Assembly (NCBI GenBank): GCA_015501055.1
Contig: JADNYV010000157.1
Span: forward strand, 1-64,000
DNA: 64,000 nt
Source: Mucidula mucida
Taxonomy: Eukaryota > Basidiomycota > Agaricomycetes > Agaricales > Physalacriaceae
Reading direction: 5' to 3'
Shown: in pieces, positions 44,795 through 57,065 of the stretch
How positions within the stretch are numbered: position 1 is the stretch's first letter
Layout of the letters: every line of letters begins with the position of its first letter
Notes under the pieces: generated by a model
What the model was told of the DNA's origin: nothing
Databases searched by the model: none
Seen by the model: only the letters and a program-made list of their open reading frames with translations
Translations under genes and position numbers: made by a program

Positions 44795-46019
44795 ATGACT
44801 GATTCCTCGTCCTTTTCGGCGGAGCGCTATTTCGCTACCCAAGGCGCGCCGCCAGATCTCCAGCGCGAAGTCGACCTTGTACGCGCTTTCGTCGCCCAAC
44901 AGGTGAAACACAACCGCAACGTTGTGCTAGTCACCGTGAGCAAAATCTGCAAGGTATCCCGCACAGGAAACTCATTGCTGACAAGCGTAGAGTGGTGGTA
45001 CGACCGTTCCGCTGGAGCTCAACGTGTGAGCACATGCATTGACTCGCGATGAAGAAGCGCTCATCAGCCTTGTAGTGTCCGTTTCCTCGACAACTTTAGT
45101 GCCGGTACGCAGTAGTATCAACTACACATCTACAGCACACTTATTGTAAACAAGGAACCCGTGGTGCGACGTCTGCAGAGTACTTTCTAAAAGCCGGCTA
45201 TGCAGTCATCTTCATGCACAGACAGTTCAGTCTGCAGCCCTTCAGCCGACACTATTCCCATTCACCAATCCCTTCCTCGATCTGCTGGACATTGACCCCG
45301 CCCATCCCGACCGCATAGGCGTCGCGCCGGAGAAGCGCGAGCATCTCTTTGACGTCCTGACCGCGTACAAGTCGGTCCACGCCGCTGGCACTCTGCTCAC
45401 ATTGAGTTTTGTCACCGTCAACGACTACCTATGGCTGCTACGCGCCGTCTCGCAGGAGCTGTCCGTGATCCGGCGACGCGCCATGTATTATCTGGCCGCC
45501 GCCGTCAGCGACTTTTTCCTTCCCCGCCAGAAAATGGTGAAAGAGCGTTCCAACAGACATATGTTTGCATTGCTAATGCGCGCCCCTCTGCCAGTCTGAA
45601 CACAAGATACAGTCCGGGAAGGGCAGCTTGCTTATCGAAATGGACCAGGTCCCGAAGATTCTCAAGACTATGGTGGATGAATGGACGCATGATGGGTATA
45701 TCGTGTCCTTCAAGGTACATACTTGGTGTCATTCATTGTCGTTGATCTGGAACTGCCAACCTAGCTCGAGACCGATCCGGCACTCCTGATACCGAAAGCG
45801 CACGGCGCGCTGGAGCGCTATGGCCACCAAGTCGTCATTGGGAATGACCTCCATCGGCGCAAGTTTGAGGTCGTCTTTGTATCGAGAGGGACGGACCCAT
45901 CGGCGCCTTTTACGGATTCGTGGCTCCGCATCGACCTCGCGTCCCATCCTGAGAAGGAGATAGAAGAAGACATCATCGCGGAGCTTGTCAAGCGGCATGG
46001 GGAATGGATTGCCGTGTAG
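44795..46019 (+). CDS. CAB2: Phosphopantothenate-cysteine ligase
   Basis: Six exons: 44795-44935, 44991-45025, 45076-45104, 45155-45536, 45595-45714 and 45765-46019. Motifs of the DFP/CoaB family are present: [49 protein letters not shown] and DQVPKILK. The enzyme joins cysteine to 4'-phosphopantothenate, the second step of CoA synthesis, in the cytosol. One base is missing near 45262: SRHYSHS continues as [11 protein letters not shown] only after a shift. This is probably a consensus error. It starts 171 bases after RPS10 on the same strand. Confidence 0.88.
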
Positions 46020-46527
46020 AGTAGAGACGAGTGAGTAGGAATGTCAATGTACTTATGTTACGGTGATTTACAGGAAAGTTGTATAGTGTCATGACAAGCA
46101 GCAGCATTATGCTCGTCGCCGTCGAGCGCCCGGTGATGGACGCACAGCGAGGAGTTTGCTGATAAGTAATCCGCTAACGTCGCGCTGTGTCAAAATAGAT
46201 TTAAATGGGCGGCGACGGGTTTCAACACTATACTTATATCTCTTCGCACTCGGTCAATGTTTATTCTGTACAATCATGATGCTAATGCAGCTATGCTCCA
46301 ATCCTCTCCAGTGGTGTTTATACAAAGCCGCAGTTCAGAGCATTCTACACCCGTAGCTGCAAGCCTCCCGGCTGGGTACATACTTATGCTTATCTTGTCG
46401 AGTCTATCCTTCCATACTCACAGTCGTTTACCTTTATCTTGGTGGGTCTTAAGTGCTTCTTGACCAATTTTGCAAGAGGATCTCGAATGTCATTATACAA
46501 CACACAAGTACATGAAGCATTGATAAA

Positions 46528-47555
46528 TTAATCGAACAGACCGAAGCCCTGTTGAGAGTATAAGAATGTAGACGGCAAAGGAATAGATATGCGTTACCAT
46601 GTCATCGTCGGATTCCTCCTTCTCCTCCTCGGCTCATCAGCGGCGCGGCAGCAGCAGCAGGCGCGGCCTCAGTAGCAGCGGGAGCAGCAGCTGCGAATGC
46701 CTCGGGGTTGGCGAGGTACTCCTTGACCTTCTCCGAGCCGTCGAACGTGTACTCTGTGGCGAGCGATACAGCGAGAACATTCTTGTACGCGTTGACCAGC
46801 GAGTGGACGACGGAGACAATGGTGGGGTAGTTGAGAGCCAATGAGATAGCGGCAACAGTCTTGATTCCGGAGAGGAAACGGTCGATGAGCTCCTGCTCGT
46901 CAACGTCGAGGACGGAGGGAGGGAAGGCGTTTCCGCTGTCGAAGATCTGGACGACGGTCATTCCGTATGTGAACGGGGAGATGTTCAACATGTTGAGGAG
47001 AGTGGCCTCGGATGTTCCGACACGGGTACCGGCGACAACGACCTTGACGTCGGAGACGATTTCGATGGTACCACGGGCGATCTTGTGGGGATACCGAGAG
47101 CTTGGAAGAAGGACGTCTTTCCGGGCTCCATACCAGTGTTTCCGGCGGGAACAGAGACGTCTTTGGTGCGAATGCTCCAGCACGCGCGGGGCAGCGACCT
47201 TGTTGGCGGTGATGAGGTCACGGACCTCTTGAGGTCGGCAGAGGTGAAGACGAAACCGATGTTTCCCTTGACGTGGGGGAGGAGACGCTCAAATTGGGGG
47301 TAGTCGGCAGGATAGATCGAGAGCACGGCGGACCATCGTGTTCTTTCCCATCAGGACGACACCCTTGCCACGGAGAGCACACGAATCTGATGCATCTGAT
47401 TCGATCCGACATTGTCGACGTTGACGAGGAAGATGGAGGCTACATAAAGAATTAGGTTTTTGAACGCAAAATCGCGTGGAAAGCGCACGGAATTTGGCCA
47501 AAAGGTCCTTGAGCTTTTCAAAGTAGAGTGCCTTGTCTGCGCGAGATGCTCCCAT
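46528..47555 (-). CDS. RPP0: 60S acidic ribosomal protein P0 (uL10), indel-ridden copy
   Basis: Exons 47555-47489, 47439-46598 and 46548-46528. The start [20 protein letters not shown], the [15 protein letters not shown] and [13 protein letters not shown] segments, [16 protein letters not shown] and the tail ESDDDM joined to GFGLFD are all P0. It anchors P1/P2 to the stalk that recruits elongation factors. The sequence needs nine single inserted bases, between about 47378 and 46630, to restore the family frame; amino-acid content is otherwise well conserved, with no in-frame stops or lost motifs. Either this stretch of consensus is poor, or it is a very young pseudogene. Confidence 0.85.
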
Positions 47556-47823
47556 TTTTGTTTATCTGTTGTATCTTGGTCAGTCCTGTTCCGATGTTGC
47601 AACGGAAAACGCACAGTAATAGTACAGCCTCCGGTAACCTCTGCATTATCGTCAGCATTATTCAAGTCTAGAAAAGCGTCGAGCTCACCGTTTGTGTCAC
47701 AGGTGTTTAAGGCGTTTAGAAAGAAGAGAAAGCGTGCCCGAAAGTTCTGTGTCCTCCCGCCGTGGGAAAGAGAAAATAAGGTTTCACTCGGACCGAAACC
47801 CGAACTGGAACTTGCTTCTTGCG

Positions 47824-49866
47824 ATGGCGACCCTTAAGCGTGATGTTTTGGCCATTTCTGGTCAGCTGTGGCGCAATTGTTATCCTTTGCATACTCACTT
47901 GACCTTGTACTAGTTCATTCTCAATGGGACTTTGAACCCGGCACTGTCTGGGAGAAAGCTCCTTCAGAGTGGCAGGATTTTTATCAGCGTTGGAGCGCTG
48001 TCGACAAGGATCAAGTGCTCAAGAAAGAAACCATGACTCTACTCCCACAACGCATTGATCCCTTGCTTGTGAGGGACTCCTATGAACCTCTCTTGCACTC
48101 CGTCTTTTGTGTCGCCGAAATCCCCTCCCGCGGTGTCCTGATTACCGGCCAGCCGGGAATAGGCAAGCGTCTCATATCTGCAAACCTAAAATTGCTTATA
48201 GGCTGCAGGGAAAACCCTATTCTTGTGGTACGCTCTGATTCGGCTTATTACGCTCGGTCAGCTCGTTATCTTTGCGCAAAGCGATGAGCGCTTTTTGTTC
48301 TACAATGGGACGGTCTACAGCGCCGGAGCCAATGATCGACCAGCTCTACCGGTTTTTCGCGGTGACAAAGTCAAACCCAAGCCGTTCATTTGGACGCTAA
48401 TCGATGCCGACGGTGGTATTGTACCTCCGCACCTCGTCCACTCTCCCTGTTTTCCCGTACAGGCCTCCGCCCCCAATCCGATTTGTTACAAACAGTGGAT
48501 GAAACAGCGATGTGGCGCAAGGCTGTCATTGCCGCTGTGGAGTAGGAAAGAGTTGTGGCAAGGGTGAGTATTCTCAACAACGTATCTATGGGACTAATAG
48601 AGTGACTTTTTGCGAATTCAGTCTTCGGCTGCAGCACCGTTACGACCAGTTCCGTGCAGAAATGACTCACTACTTGCCGCCGTCCCCTGCTAACCTTCCC
48701 GACGCTGAACTGCACATTTACGTCCATGATTTTCTCTGCAAACATTGGAACGACGGGAAAAAGGACAACGACATCGACAACTACATGGCTGACAGTATGG
48801 ATGAGGGTAATGACGACGAGAACGCTGAGAGTAGCGACAGTGACGAAGACGACGGGACCGCTGAGAGTGGCCAAGTCGACCAGGCTGCTGGTGGGAACGA
48901 ATCCAGGGATCAAGAACTCAGCAAGGACATTGATCACGCCTTTCGACTGCTGCTCAACGATGCCATCGACAAGTACGGTTTCGTGGCGCGCGACGTCTAC
49001 AACGCCATCCTCTATCCCCGATCCAGCTCTCCGGGATCATGAGGATGCGATTGAGTTTGCGACGTATCAGTCTCTATCGGCGATGGTGCACCATTTCGCA
49101 GTGCACCATCCTTTGCTGACCGCGATAACGTTTTCACCATGTCTCCGGTTCCTCTTTCCAGCGACTATACCGACTTCGCGTTGGACTTCAAGTCAACCTG
49201 GGTCGCCGAGCAAGTGATGCGTCGAATGGCTGATGCTGAGAACGACCGCCTGATTGATATGTACCGGCACTTCAAGGACTATTCGCAGTCCTCTCTTCTC
49301 GCTGGGCATTGTTTGAAGCCTATTGCCTTTCGGCTATTGACTGCACACCACACGGATGACTTTCTCTTCGTGAGGATGGCGGGGGATCCAACGCAGGACG
49401 CTCCCATATTCAAAGCCACTCTCAATCGCTCATCGAACAAGCTTCCTTTTTCTATCCATCCAGGCAAATCTGAATATTATGACGACAACGCCATTGGCTC
49501 TCTCAAACCGGGACCCTTGTACATTCCGAACAACGACAAGAATCCTCTCTTTGATGCTCTGTGGATTGACTTTGCTGAATCGGATACATCCATCGTCTAT
49601 ACCTTATGGGTCTTCCAGGTCAGCAAGAGTATTGTCTATCACGGCTCTGCTCGAGGATATAAGCGGATTAGGCAGGTGATGAGTGCTCTCACGAGATCTG
49701 CAGCGATGCTTGGCAAGAGCGCGCAAGTCTCTGTGTCGTAGTCTACGCTTGCGCTCCCGAAACCCAGACGGCAGAATGGCAGCTGCCGAAAGGCTGGACT
49801 AAGAACGTAGTGGCGGAGACGAACCATCAAGGGAGGTCTTCTGTTGGCAGATTCCTATCCCAGTGA
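47824..49866 (+). CDS. Agaricomycete P-loop NTPase, GQPGIGKT family (frame-disrupted)
   Basis: The recognisable part runs from WDFEPGTVWEKAPSEW through LLPQRIDPLLV and the P-loop GQPGIGKT to a long C-terminal half ending near EWQLPKGW. This is a lineage-expanded agaric family with features of the Crinkler/RHS-type NTPases; its role is unknown. The P-loop is split by an intron at 48163-48208 that seems to use a GC donor (GCAAGC..CAG). A 50-residue acidic stretch lies near 48780-48910. Frame changes are needed near 49018, 49120 and 49735, and the start and last exon are uncertain (a GTGAGT lies at the apparent end). It is divergent from RPP0 with 268 bases between. Pseudogene status cannot be decided. 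Confidence 0.55.
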
Positions 49867-50773
49867 GTCCAGGCATTTTTTCTCCGTATGAGCTGATTCT
49901 ATGCTGAGCGGTAGGCTGGCCCACCACCGTGGCGATGAATGTGACTCGCAGTTCTGTTGTAACTTGTATTCCGTGTATTTCTACTTTTCTTCATCATGTA
50001 CTTGGACAATTACGACTGTGTCTTGGATGTAGTCATGATGTGCTTCAAGGAAAGCAAGCCGATTGTCATTCACCGACCTCGGCGGCACAAAGAAACTCGG
50101 GACAAGGATTCACGTTATGCTTTGAAATTGAAAACTTTCTCCCTTGATTTGAGATACTGTGTACTAATCCAGATTCGCGGCGTACCGTTTGGTCTGATAT
50201 CGATTCAGATTACGGTGTTATCTTTACTATCCAATTTCAGCGTTCAAGTCGAGGTCTGAGGAGTGCTATATACCCTGGATCATGCATTAGCGCTCAACAT
50301 CGGAAGACGACACGTTCTAGATGGAGTCGTCGAGGTCACCGTGACGATGATACTAATGATCCATCTGGTTATCTACCTTAGCATCTTTGTTTAGCTTTGT
50401 TACACAGACGGCTTCACAAGCATCCTTCCTTGGTGGTAGGAAACGACTTGCACACTACTCTTAGACGACAAACCATAAGTACTACGTAGTACGAATAGTT
50501 TTGCATTGTTGCCACTCGTGACGGACGCCACCATGATCACTTGGGTCAGGGCCGTCGGGCAACGTCACCTGCTCTTATTGTTCTCAACCGCGTACCAGAC
50601 CGACATGTTTCTCTTCTCACATCCCAATCGGGATTTTAAACAATAAAAAGATTATCGCCTAAATGCCAATTCAGATGAACAAAGAAGACGCGGCAAGACA
50701 TTAATTACAGGATCGCATGTATAAAAAACAAAAGAGCAGCGCTGACTTCAACCCATATCACCCAGCCATCGCA
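49867..50773. other. Intergenic region
   Basis: About 900 bases with no supported gene. A frame at 49996-50259 (about 87 codons) lacks recognisable features, and could be a distal relic of the preceding NTPase gene. The last 100 bases presumably form the promoter of the dehydrogenase gene. Confidence 0.4.
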
Positions 50774-52163
50774 ATGATAGAGACCGTCCAGAACCTCGGC
50801 CGTCTAGCCGCCCAATTCTTCCTCATCCCCAAGCCCGAATGGTCTGAAGACGACATACCAGATCTCTCCGGACGTGTCATGATAGTAACAGGTTAGCTCT
50901 TCCCTCATCTGCTTCCAAACCCACCCCTCATCACCCCCATAGGCGGAAATACGGGCATAGGAAAAGCCACCGTCCGCGCCCTCCTGATGCACAACGCCAC
51001 CGTCTACATGGCATCACGCAACGAGAAGAAAGCCCGAGCAGCGATTCACGATCTGCGCAACGAGACGGGCCGGGAAGCCTTCTTCCTGGAACTCGATTTG
51101 GCCGACTTTACAAGTGTAAGAGCAGCTGCGAGTGAATTCTTGAGGTTAGCAATCTCCCAACATCAAGAATCCGGAGAGGGGAATACTAACAGCGAACTGC
51201 CCGATAGCAAGGAGAATGAGCTGCATGTCCTGTTCAACAATGGGTAACCAGTTTTTTGCTTGCTTTCCTCTCGACACGATCCTAAAAGAAAACTTTACAG
51301 CGGGGTGATGTGGCCAGAAGTCAGCGAAGTCAGTGCACAAGGATACGACCTGCAATTCGCGACCAACACTATGGGTAAATGTTTGTCCTTCCATCCATGG
51401 TATCCCAGCTTACCCATCTCAAAGGCCACTTCCTCTTCACCACTCTGCTCATACCGGCTCTCGAGGAAGGCGCCAAAACCTCCCCCGATAAGAAGGCCGA
51501 GTCATACATACTCCTCCGCGGCGATTTACATGCCTGGCGCCGGAATCAACTTTGCTACCCTCGTCGACGGGCGCCAGCGGCGTTCGTGTCGCACAAACAT
51601 ATATACAACCAGAGCAAATGCGTAGGCCACTCTCCTCTTGACCGTGGGGAACACCTAGTTGACCGTGAGTATTCATAGGGAAATATCATCGTATCAAACG
51701 AAATGGCACGCCGCTTTGAAAAGCGAAACATAATAAGTATATCTCTGAATCCAGGTAAGGCTGATCTTCACCTTAATCGCGGTCCATGGCTGAAAGGATT
51801 CTCCAGGAAATATCGACAGTGATTTATTGCGCTATACCGATCCTGTAGTTCGCTATCTTTCCCAGGTAAGGGAACTGCGCCTCTTAGAATGTTCTGTTAA
51901 TAACCGCCACGTAGAATTCATACTATATCCACCATCAACTGGCGCCTTGACACAACTATGGGCAGGACTTGATCCAGAGGGTGTGCACTGTAATGGCCAG
52001 GTAAGCGTTATGAGTTGTCCCCGGGAATTCGACTCACAGAATAAACCAGTTTCTGATTCCATGGGCAAGGATTGGCATCCCTGCACCTGTTACAGATGAT
52101 CAGGAACTGGCGAGGACATTATGGAACTGGCTGGAAGAAAATACCAGGCTCTCTTCCAAGTAG
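50774..52163 (+). CDS. Short-chain dehydrogenase/reductase (SDR)
   Basis: About eight short exons from ATG 50774 to TAG 52161-52163. The Rossmann motif GGNTGIGKATVRALL, the NNGGVM segment (usually NNAG) and the catalytic YNQSK are present, as is VSNEMARRFEKRNIISISLNPG after it. This is the classical SDR pattern of the agaric retinol-dehydrogenase-like group. It would reduce or oxidise a carbonyl or alcohol with NAD(P)(H); the substrate is not predictable. Between about 51500 and 51590 the conserved sequence jumps frame at least three times, each consistent with one missing base. The N-terminus has no signal peptide. Confidence 0.75.
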
Positions 52164-52321
52164 GACCACGCCCGACCTCTACACTTCGACACTTCGTTAA
52201 TACAGAATAGTACATTGCTGTGAATCAATAATTACGAGAAACCGCATGTTCACGAGATAATGTCAATCGGTCAAGAAGGTTTTAGAAAATCTATTCGAGT
52301 GTGTTTAAAAACAGGCGAATT

Positions 52322-53771
52322 TTACCGATCAACCTCGCTAAACATTGACAGTGAGCTTACGCTAGATATCAGGAGAATAGCACGTACCCAAAGACCAAGT
52401 CCATAGTACCAATGATAGCGACGACGTCTGCCAACATGTGGTTGCGCATGATAAAGTCAGAACCCGCAAGATGCGCGAAACCTGGAGCACGAATAGAGCA
52501 GCGATACGGTCGGTTGGATCCATCCGAAACAAGTAGACACCCATCTCTCCCTTGGGGGCTTCAATAGCAGTGTATGTCTCGCCAGGAGGAACGGAGTAGC
52601 CCTCACTGAAGAGCTTAAAGTGGTGGATCAAACTCTCCATGCTCTCCTTCATACTGGCACGCGGGGGTGGTACGAGCTTGTGGTCATCAACCTTGTATGC
52701 ACCAGGCGTAATCTTGTTGAGACATTGGCTGACGATACGCAAACTCTCCCTCATCTCCTGCACTCGACACAGATATCGGTCGTAGCAATCGCCATTCTTT
52801 CCGACGGGAATGTCGAATTCGACCTCGTCGTACTTGTCGTAGGGAGCGACCTTGCGGATGTCCCAAGGAATGCCGGATCCACGGACCATGACGCCAGAGA
52901 AGGAATAGTTGAGGGCGTCGGCAGCGCTGACAACACCGACACCGATTGTCCGTTCTTTCCAGATACGGTTACCGGTGACAACTTCTTCAATCTCGTCTAT
53001 GCGGGACCCGAACTGAGTACCCCACATGAAGATATCGTCGAGAAGGCCATGGGGAAGGTCAAAGGCGACGCCACCGGGGCGCACGTAGGCAGAGTGCATG
53101 CGGGCTCCAGAGACGCGTTCGTAAAACTCCATGAGTTTTTCACGCTCTTCAAAGCCCCAGAGGAAAGGTGTCAAGGCGCCAACATCCATAGCGTGTGTCA
53201 AGATGGCCATAAGGTCTACACAAGCACAGTCAGAACAGTCAAACTCAACAAAGCAAGCAGACGAACGGTTTAATATTCTCGTGATTTCGCCAAAGAGTGT
53301 CCGTATCCACTTTGCGCGTTCCGGCACCTCAATGTTCAACAACTTTTCCACCGCCATCGAGTAACACAGCTCGTTGGTCATCATCGAGACATAGTCCAGG
53401 CGGTCAAAGTAGGGCAGCGCCTGCGTATACGTCTTGTACTCGATGAGCTTCTCCGTCCCTCGATGCAGCAATCCAATATGCGGATCCGCGCGCAACACCT
53501 CCTCGCCGTTCAGCTCCAGGATCATGCGGAGCACACCGTGTGCTGCAGGATGCTGGGGACCGAAATTGACTGTAAAGTGGCGTATTTCAGAGCCAGCACG
53601 GGCGCCCTCCTCCGAAAGAGCTTCTTTTGGGTGCAACATCTGCCAGTCCTCGACGGTATGGTACACCTTTGGCTTGGTCTGCTCCGCGGCGGCATGGTGT
53701 GGTATGCTCGTTGAAAAGGCGCGCGAGCTGGGGCGGGGCAGTCCCCGCAACGACAGCAAACGGCGGTACAT
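52322..53771 (-). CDS. NUO49: NADH:ubiquinone oxidoreductase 49 kDa subunit
   Basis: Exons 53771-53267, 53215-52388 and 52337-52322. An N-terminal mitochondrial presequence ([20 protein letters not shown]) is followed by [32 protein letters not shown] and [16 protein letters not shown]. These are diagnostic of NDUFS2/NuoD, which forms the quinone site with the PSST subunit. The last exon encodes only five residues (ending EVDR). One base is missing near 52535: GEMGVYL continues as [17 protein letters not shown] only after a shift, probably a consensus error. The homologous protein is required for complex I. Confidence 0.94.
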
Positions 53772-53811
53772 CGTCGTGGCGGGAAGATGGTCGGGGTAGG
53801 CAGGACAGACT

Positions 53812-53823
53812 TTAGGGTTAGGG
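53812..53823. promoter_or_regulatory. Telomere-repeat-like motif upstream of NUO49
   Basis: Two tandem TTAGGG units (plus strand) lie 41 bases upstream of the NUO49 start codon. In fungi and plants such teloboxes occur in promoters bound by Myb/TRF-type factors. There is no longer telomere array, so it is not a chromosome end. Confidence 0.4.
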
Positions 53824-53956
53824 TCGGGTGGGAGCCAATTGAGTTCGCGCGATTTTCCGAATCAATCGACCAAGTATATGTAGTGTATAAGTTCTCTTTA
53901 GTTGTTACAACAACGCTAGTATACAGATGACCGTTCCCCAAAACCAAAGATACAAA

Positions 53957-55385
53957 TCAGACAACTTGCACAACGCGATGCACTTTGATTCCATTGGTCT
54001 TCTTATCCTTTGCCTTTGGTAGTGCGGTATACTTCTCGCTATCCGCATCAGAATCCGTTCTTGAGCGCCCATCTGAGCTGGGATGACTCGTGCGGAAATT
54101 AACAGTGCCCAGATGCACACTTGTCCTCGACACGTCTTCATGCGGGCGGTGCTGGCGCGAGTTGAGCATAGCCAGGAACGAACCCACATAAAGGCGCGTC
54201 AGAAGGAATTCCAGGGCGATGAAAATGAGCGTATAGGGCAGGAGGATGTACTGTTGACACGAATAAGGCGACGCAAACATACGAGGAGAGACATACAGTG
54301 AATAATGCGGAGAGCGAGCAAGTACTGGTCAAGAGACCAGAAGAAAGACTGTATTGCATGACGGTAGAGATCCGGGAATTTAACCTAAGTCGCTCATTTA
54401 ATAAAGCGGCTCGGCTTGAAGATAGTGCTCACTGTCTCTCGGACGTTCTGCTCTTCCGGAGGTAGTAGCACATGCAAAGTGCGAGGAAGAAATCAATGAG
54501 CGTCGCGGCAGCAAGTGATGAATCCAAGGCCCACTAATTCATGGTCAGAAATAGAAACCAAACGCCGACGATGAATAGACATACAGCAATAGATGTAAGA
54601 TCTTCGAACGTCGCTTGCTGATAGCTAAAGTCACAGCAACATGAGGAACGCGTTCCGAGGACGTAGAAATCAAATGCGCACGTCTGGTAGGTGAATACAA
54701 TTCCGATAGTAAACCCGCCGGCAACAGCAACGGGGACCAGATATCGTAGGAACCCGCGGTGGTACCCACTCACTATACAATCGTAGTGTTAGCGGCGAAC
54801 ACCCAGATGTCATGATTGAGTAGGACGTACACAACCATATTCGCACTGCATATAGACTGGGAGGTAGGTCAGCCTGTGGCGCTGCTTAATTTCGACATGT
54901 ACGGACCTCTGTACTAGAACGATTATGATAACCATCACGACGACTTGAAGCTGTATCCGTTGTCAGCGAGGACTAGGAGTCTAAAAGGCTTAAGAGTACC
55001 TTCATTGACCTGAAAAGAATTTAGTATCGAAGATTCAGAAACAGATAGACTAACAACAGACCATACGATGTGGATGATTTGCGTGTGACTCTCAAAGCCC
55101 TTTACGATGTATGTGTACATGGCATGTATTGTCAGTGTGAGATGAAGCGTATCGAGGATCCTAAGCCAGGGTGGATCAGTTGAGATGACTGCAGATGGAG
55201 CGAAAGACATACCACAGAACTACGACAGAGGTCTTGTTCCAATGTGAATCCATAGGATAGTTGTGAAAGTACATATACGCCTGAACGGACGTGACGCCAA
55301 ACAACGCGCACGCTCCAAGCATTCCGAGAAAGACCGCGCCAACTGTATTGTCTACAGTCGGGGCTGCCAGGCTGAGAGGAGCCAT
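53957..55385 (-). CDS. Seven-helix membrane protein, DUF6534-like
   Basis: Several short exons from ATG 55385 to TGA 53957-53959. The N-terminal VDNTVGAVFLGMLGACALFG is followed by SVQAYMYFHNYPMDSHWNK, LDTLHLTLTIHAMYTYIV, helices around FLRYLVPVAVAGGFTIGIVF and a C-terminal RLYVGSFLAMLNSRQ. This succession is typical of a large agaric family of receptor-like membrane proteins (DUF6534). The C-terminal tail is hydrophilic and Ser/Lys-rich, probably cytoplasmic. The function is unknown; a signalling role is a guess from topology. Exact exon borders in the middle were not fixed. Confidence 0.7.
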
Positions 55386-56083
55386 AGTGGGAGGGAAACG
55401 AAAAGACACCAAAGCCTAGGGACGCCGCCAGTTATACCGAGCATATGGCGGTCCACATGTACGTATTTTCGTGCATCGCCAGGATCCCCATCGGACAGTG
55501 ATCCAAATCGACTGTACGTTTTTGATGGCGGGTTAGTCTGGGGGCCGTGTGCGGTAGAAAATGTGATTAAAGTGTCCGAGTACAGGCCTCCATTACACGG
55601 TTGCAGGAGAATGCCGACTCATCTTGAGTCAGGTCCGCCTAGCGGAGGAAGCACGAGTTGGGTGGAGAATAATAGGTTTATTCGGGGCTGATAAGCTTGA
55701 GAAGTTGAGGATGGTCAGGTTGTGGGATGGTAGTCAGGGATACCAAGCGCGTCATGGGGGGACAAGTATGCAGAGCTCCAGGAGTCGCCAAGCTATCGCG
55801 ATTTTGGACAGATATGTCGAAGAACCTAAATCCTTTGGAGTGCTGAGCTTGGGGTTTCCAAAAGTAAGAGAAGACGCTATGACATTCTCTTATAAATCCA
55901 GTCAGGATGACGAAGTGAGATGTTTTTGTCTATGTAAGTATTGAATGAAGGTAGCGGCGGTCATTTAAGGAACGACCAAGGGAACTACCACGAAAGGTGG
56001 CAACGGCGGGCAAGGGAAGCATTCGGTCACTTACGTAATCATACCGTTCTCTCATCCGTCCTCGTCCGTTCAGCACTACAATT
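55386..56083. other. Intergenic region
   Basis: About 700 bases with only short overlapping frames. No supported gene, repeat or RNA was seen. It contains the promoters of the DUF6534-like gene and of the small gene at 56084. Confidence 0.4.
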
Positions 56084-56483
56084 ATGGTAGCCTCTCTGTC
56101 GTCGCCTCTACGCGATTATTTCGTCTGACCGCGCTCATCGTCTAGGGTGGTGGCGGTCGATACCCGTATCCCAAAGCCGTATGGTCCCCAGCTGGTGGTT
56201 GGTGGGTCCAACCGAAGAACTGGAAGACCAACACGCTCGTCGTCGCCCTTGGCACAGGTGTTATCAGCTACGGCTTATTTGTTATCAGCACTAAGAATGA
56301 GGTGCGCAACAATATCGTGTGTTGGGCTCATTATGTTAACGCTGGTTGTAGGAGCGGTTCCTGAAGCCCAAGAAGTGGATACCGAGTGAGCTGGTGCGTC
56401 GTTATAGGCGTTCTTTGCGTTCAGGACACTCATTGGATTGTTCGTAGTGGTCTGACGTTAAGGTTGGAGGCAAGGATTCGTAA
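56084..56483 (+). CDS. Small single-helix mitochondrial-type protein (78 aa)
   Basis: Four exons, 56084-56086, 56146-56301, 56352-56393 and 56448-56483, give 78 residues in frame. The first exon is the ATG alone. The protein begins GGGRYPYPKAVWSPAGGWW, followed by QPKNWKTNTLVVALGTG leading into one hydrophobic helix and a polar tail (FLKPKKWIPSELW). The pattern is conserved in fungal small inner-membrane proteins, often reported near respiratory complexes. A specific subunit name is not claimed. It is too spliced to appear as one open frame. Confidence 0.7.
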
Positions 56484-57065
56484 ATGTTGGTCACAAATTG
56501 CTTGTAAGTGTTCGTTCCATGGCCTTTTGAGACTGTTCACCTAGCTTCTTCAGGTAGAATACTAGACTCCATGCTGAACTCAACAAGCCAATAAAGATAC
56601 GCTTACAATCAAATGCTCTGCGGACAACGTTCTTGCGCGCGCTCAACGCGAGCCGATGTAAATCCGAACAACGACAGAGGTGTTATATCCGACCCGAGCT
56701 GTTCCTAACCGCATCTTTTCGCCGTCTTTATTCGAAGCCATGTTCTACCAAACAATATATCTCTTCGAGTGTAAGAGCTGACGTTGGCGTGAAGGCGTCA
56801 CACTTGGTTCGGCAGGCTAGAAACTATTTCGCAGTAAAACATTCCTCTTGAGTCACTGTGCATCACAGTGTGGTAAGTACTACTGCTATGAAAGATTCAG
56901 AATGCAAGTTGAAGCAGGTTAAGCATGACGGAGTATGCCGAGTGACGTAATCTGCTTGGCAAGAGCATTGGCCTCGGGTAGATTATACAAAGCCACCTCT
57001 GAACTTTAATTTGAGCGTCCACACACATCCAAAAAAGTTGCTCGTCGTCGACACACCCTCACAAA

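Noticed and set aside
46528..47555. P0 as a certain pseudogene
   Set aside because: All lesions are single missing bases with conserved codons between; sequencing error explains them at least as well.
47824..49866. Origin recognition or DNA-repair ATPase
   Set aside because: The P-loop context (GQPGIGKT after a WDFEPGT start) fits the agaric-specific NTPase family, and ORC or repair motifs are absent.
52620..53273. 217-codon plus-strand frame
   Set aside because: Antisense to NUO49 exon 2, whose coding frame is unmistakable.
53812..53823. Chromosome end or internal telomere
   Set aside because: Only two repeat units, inside a gene-dense region.
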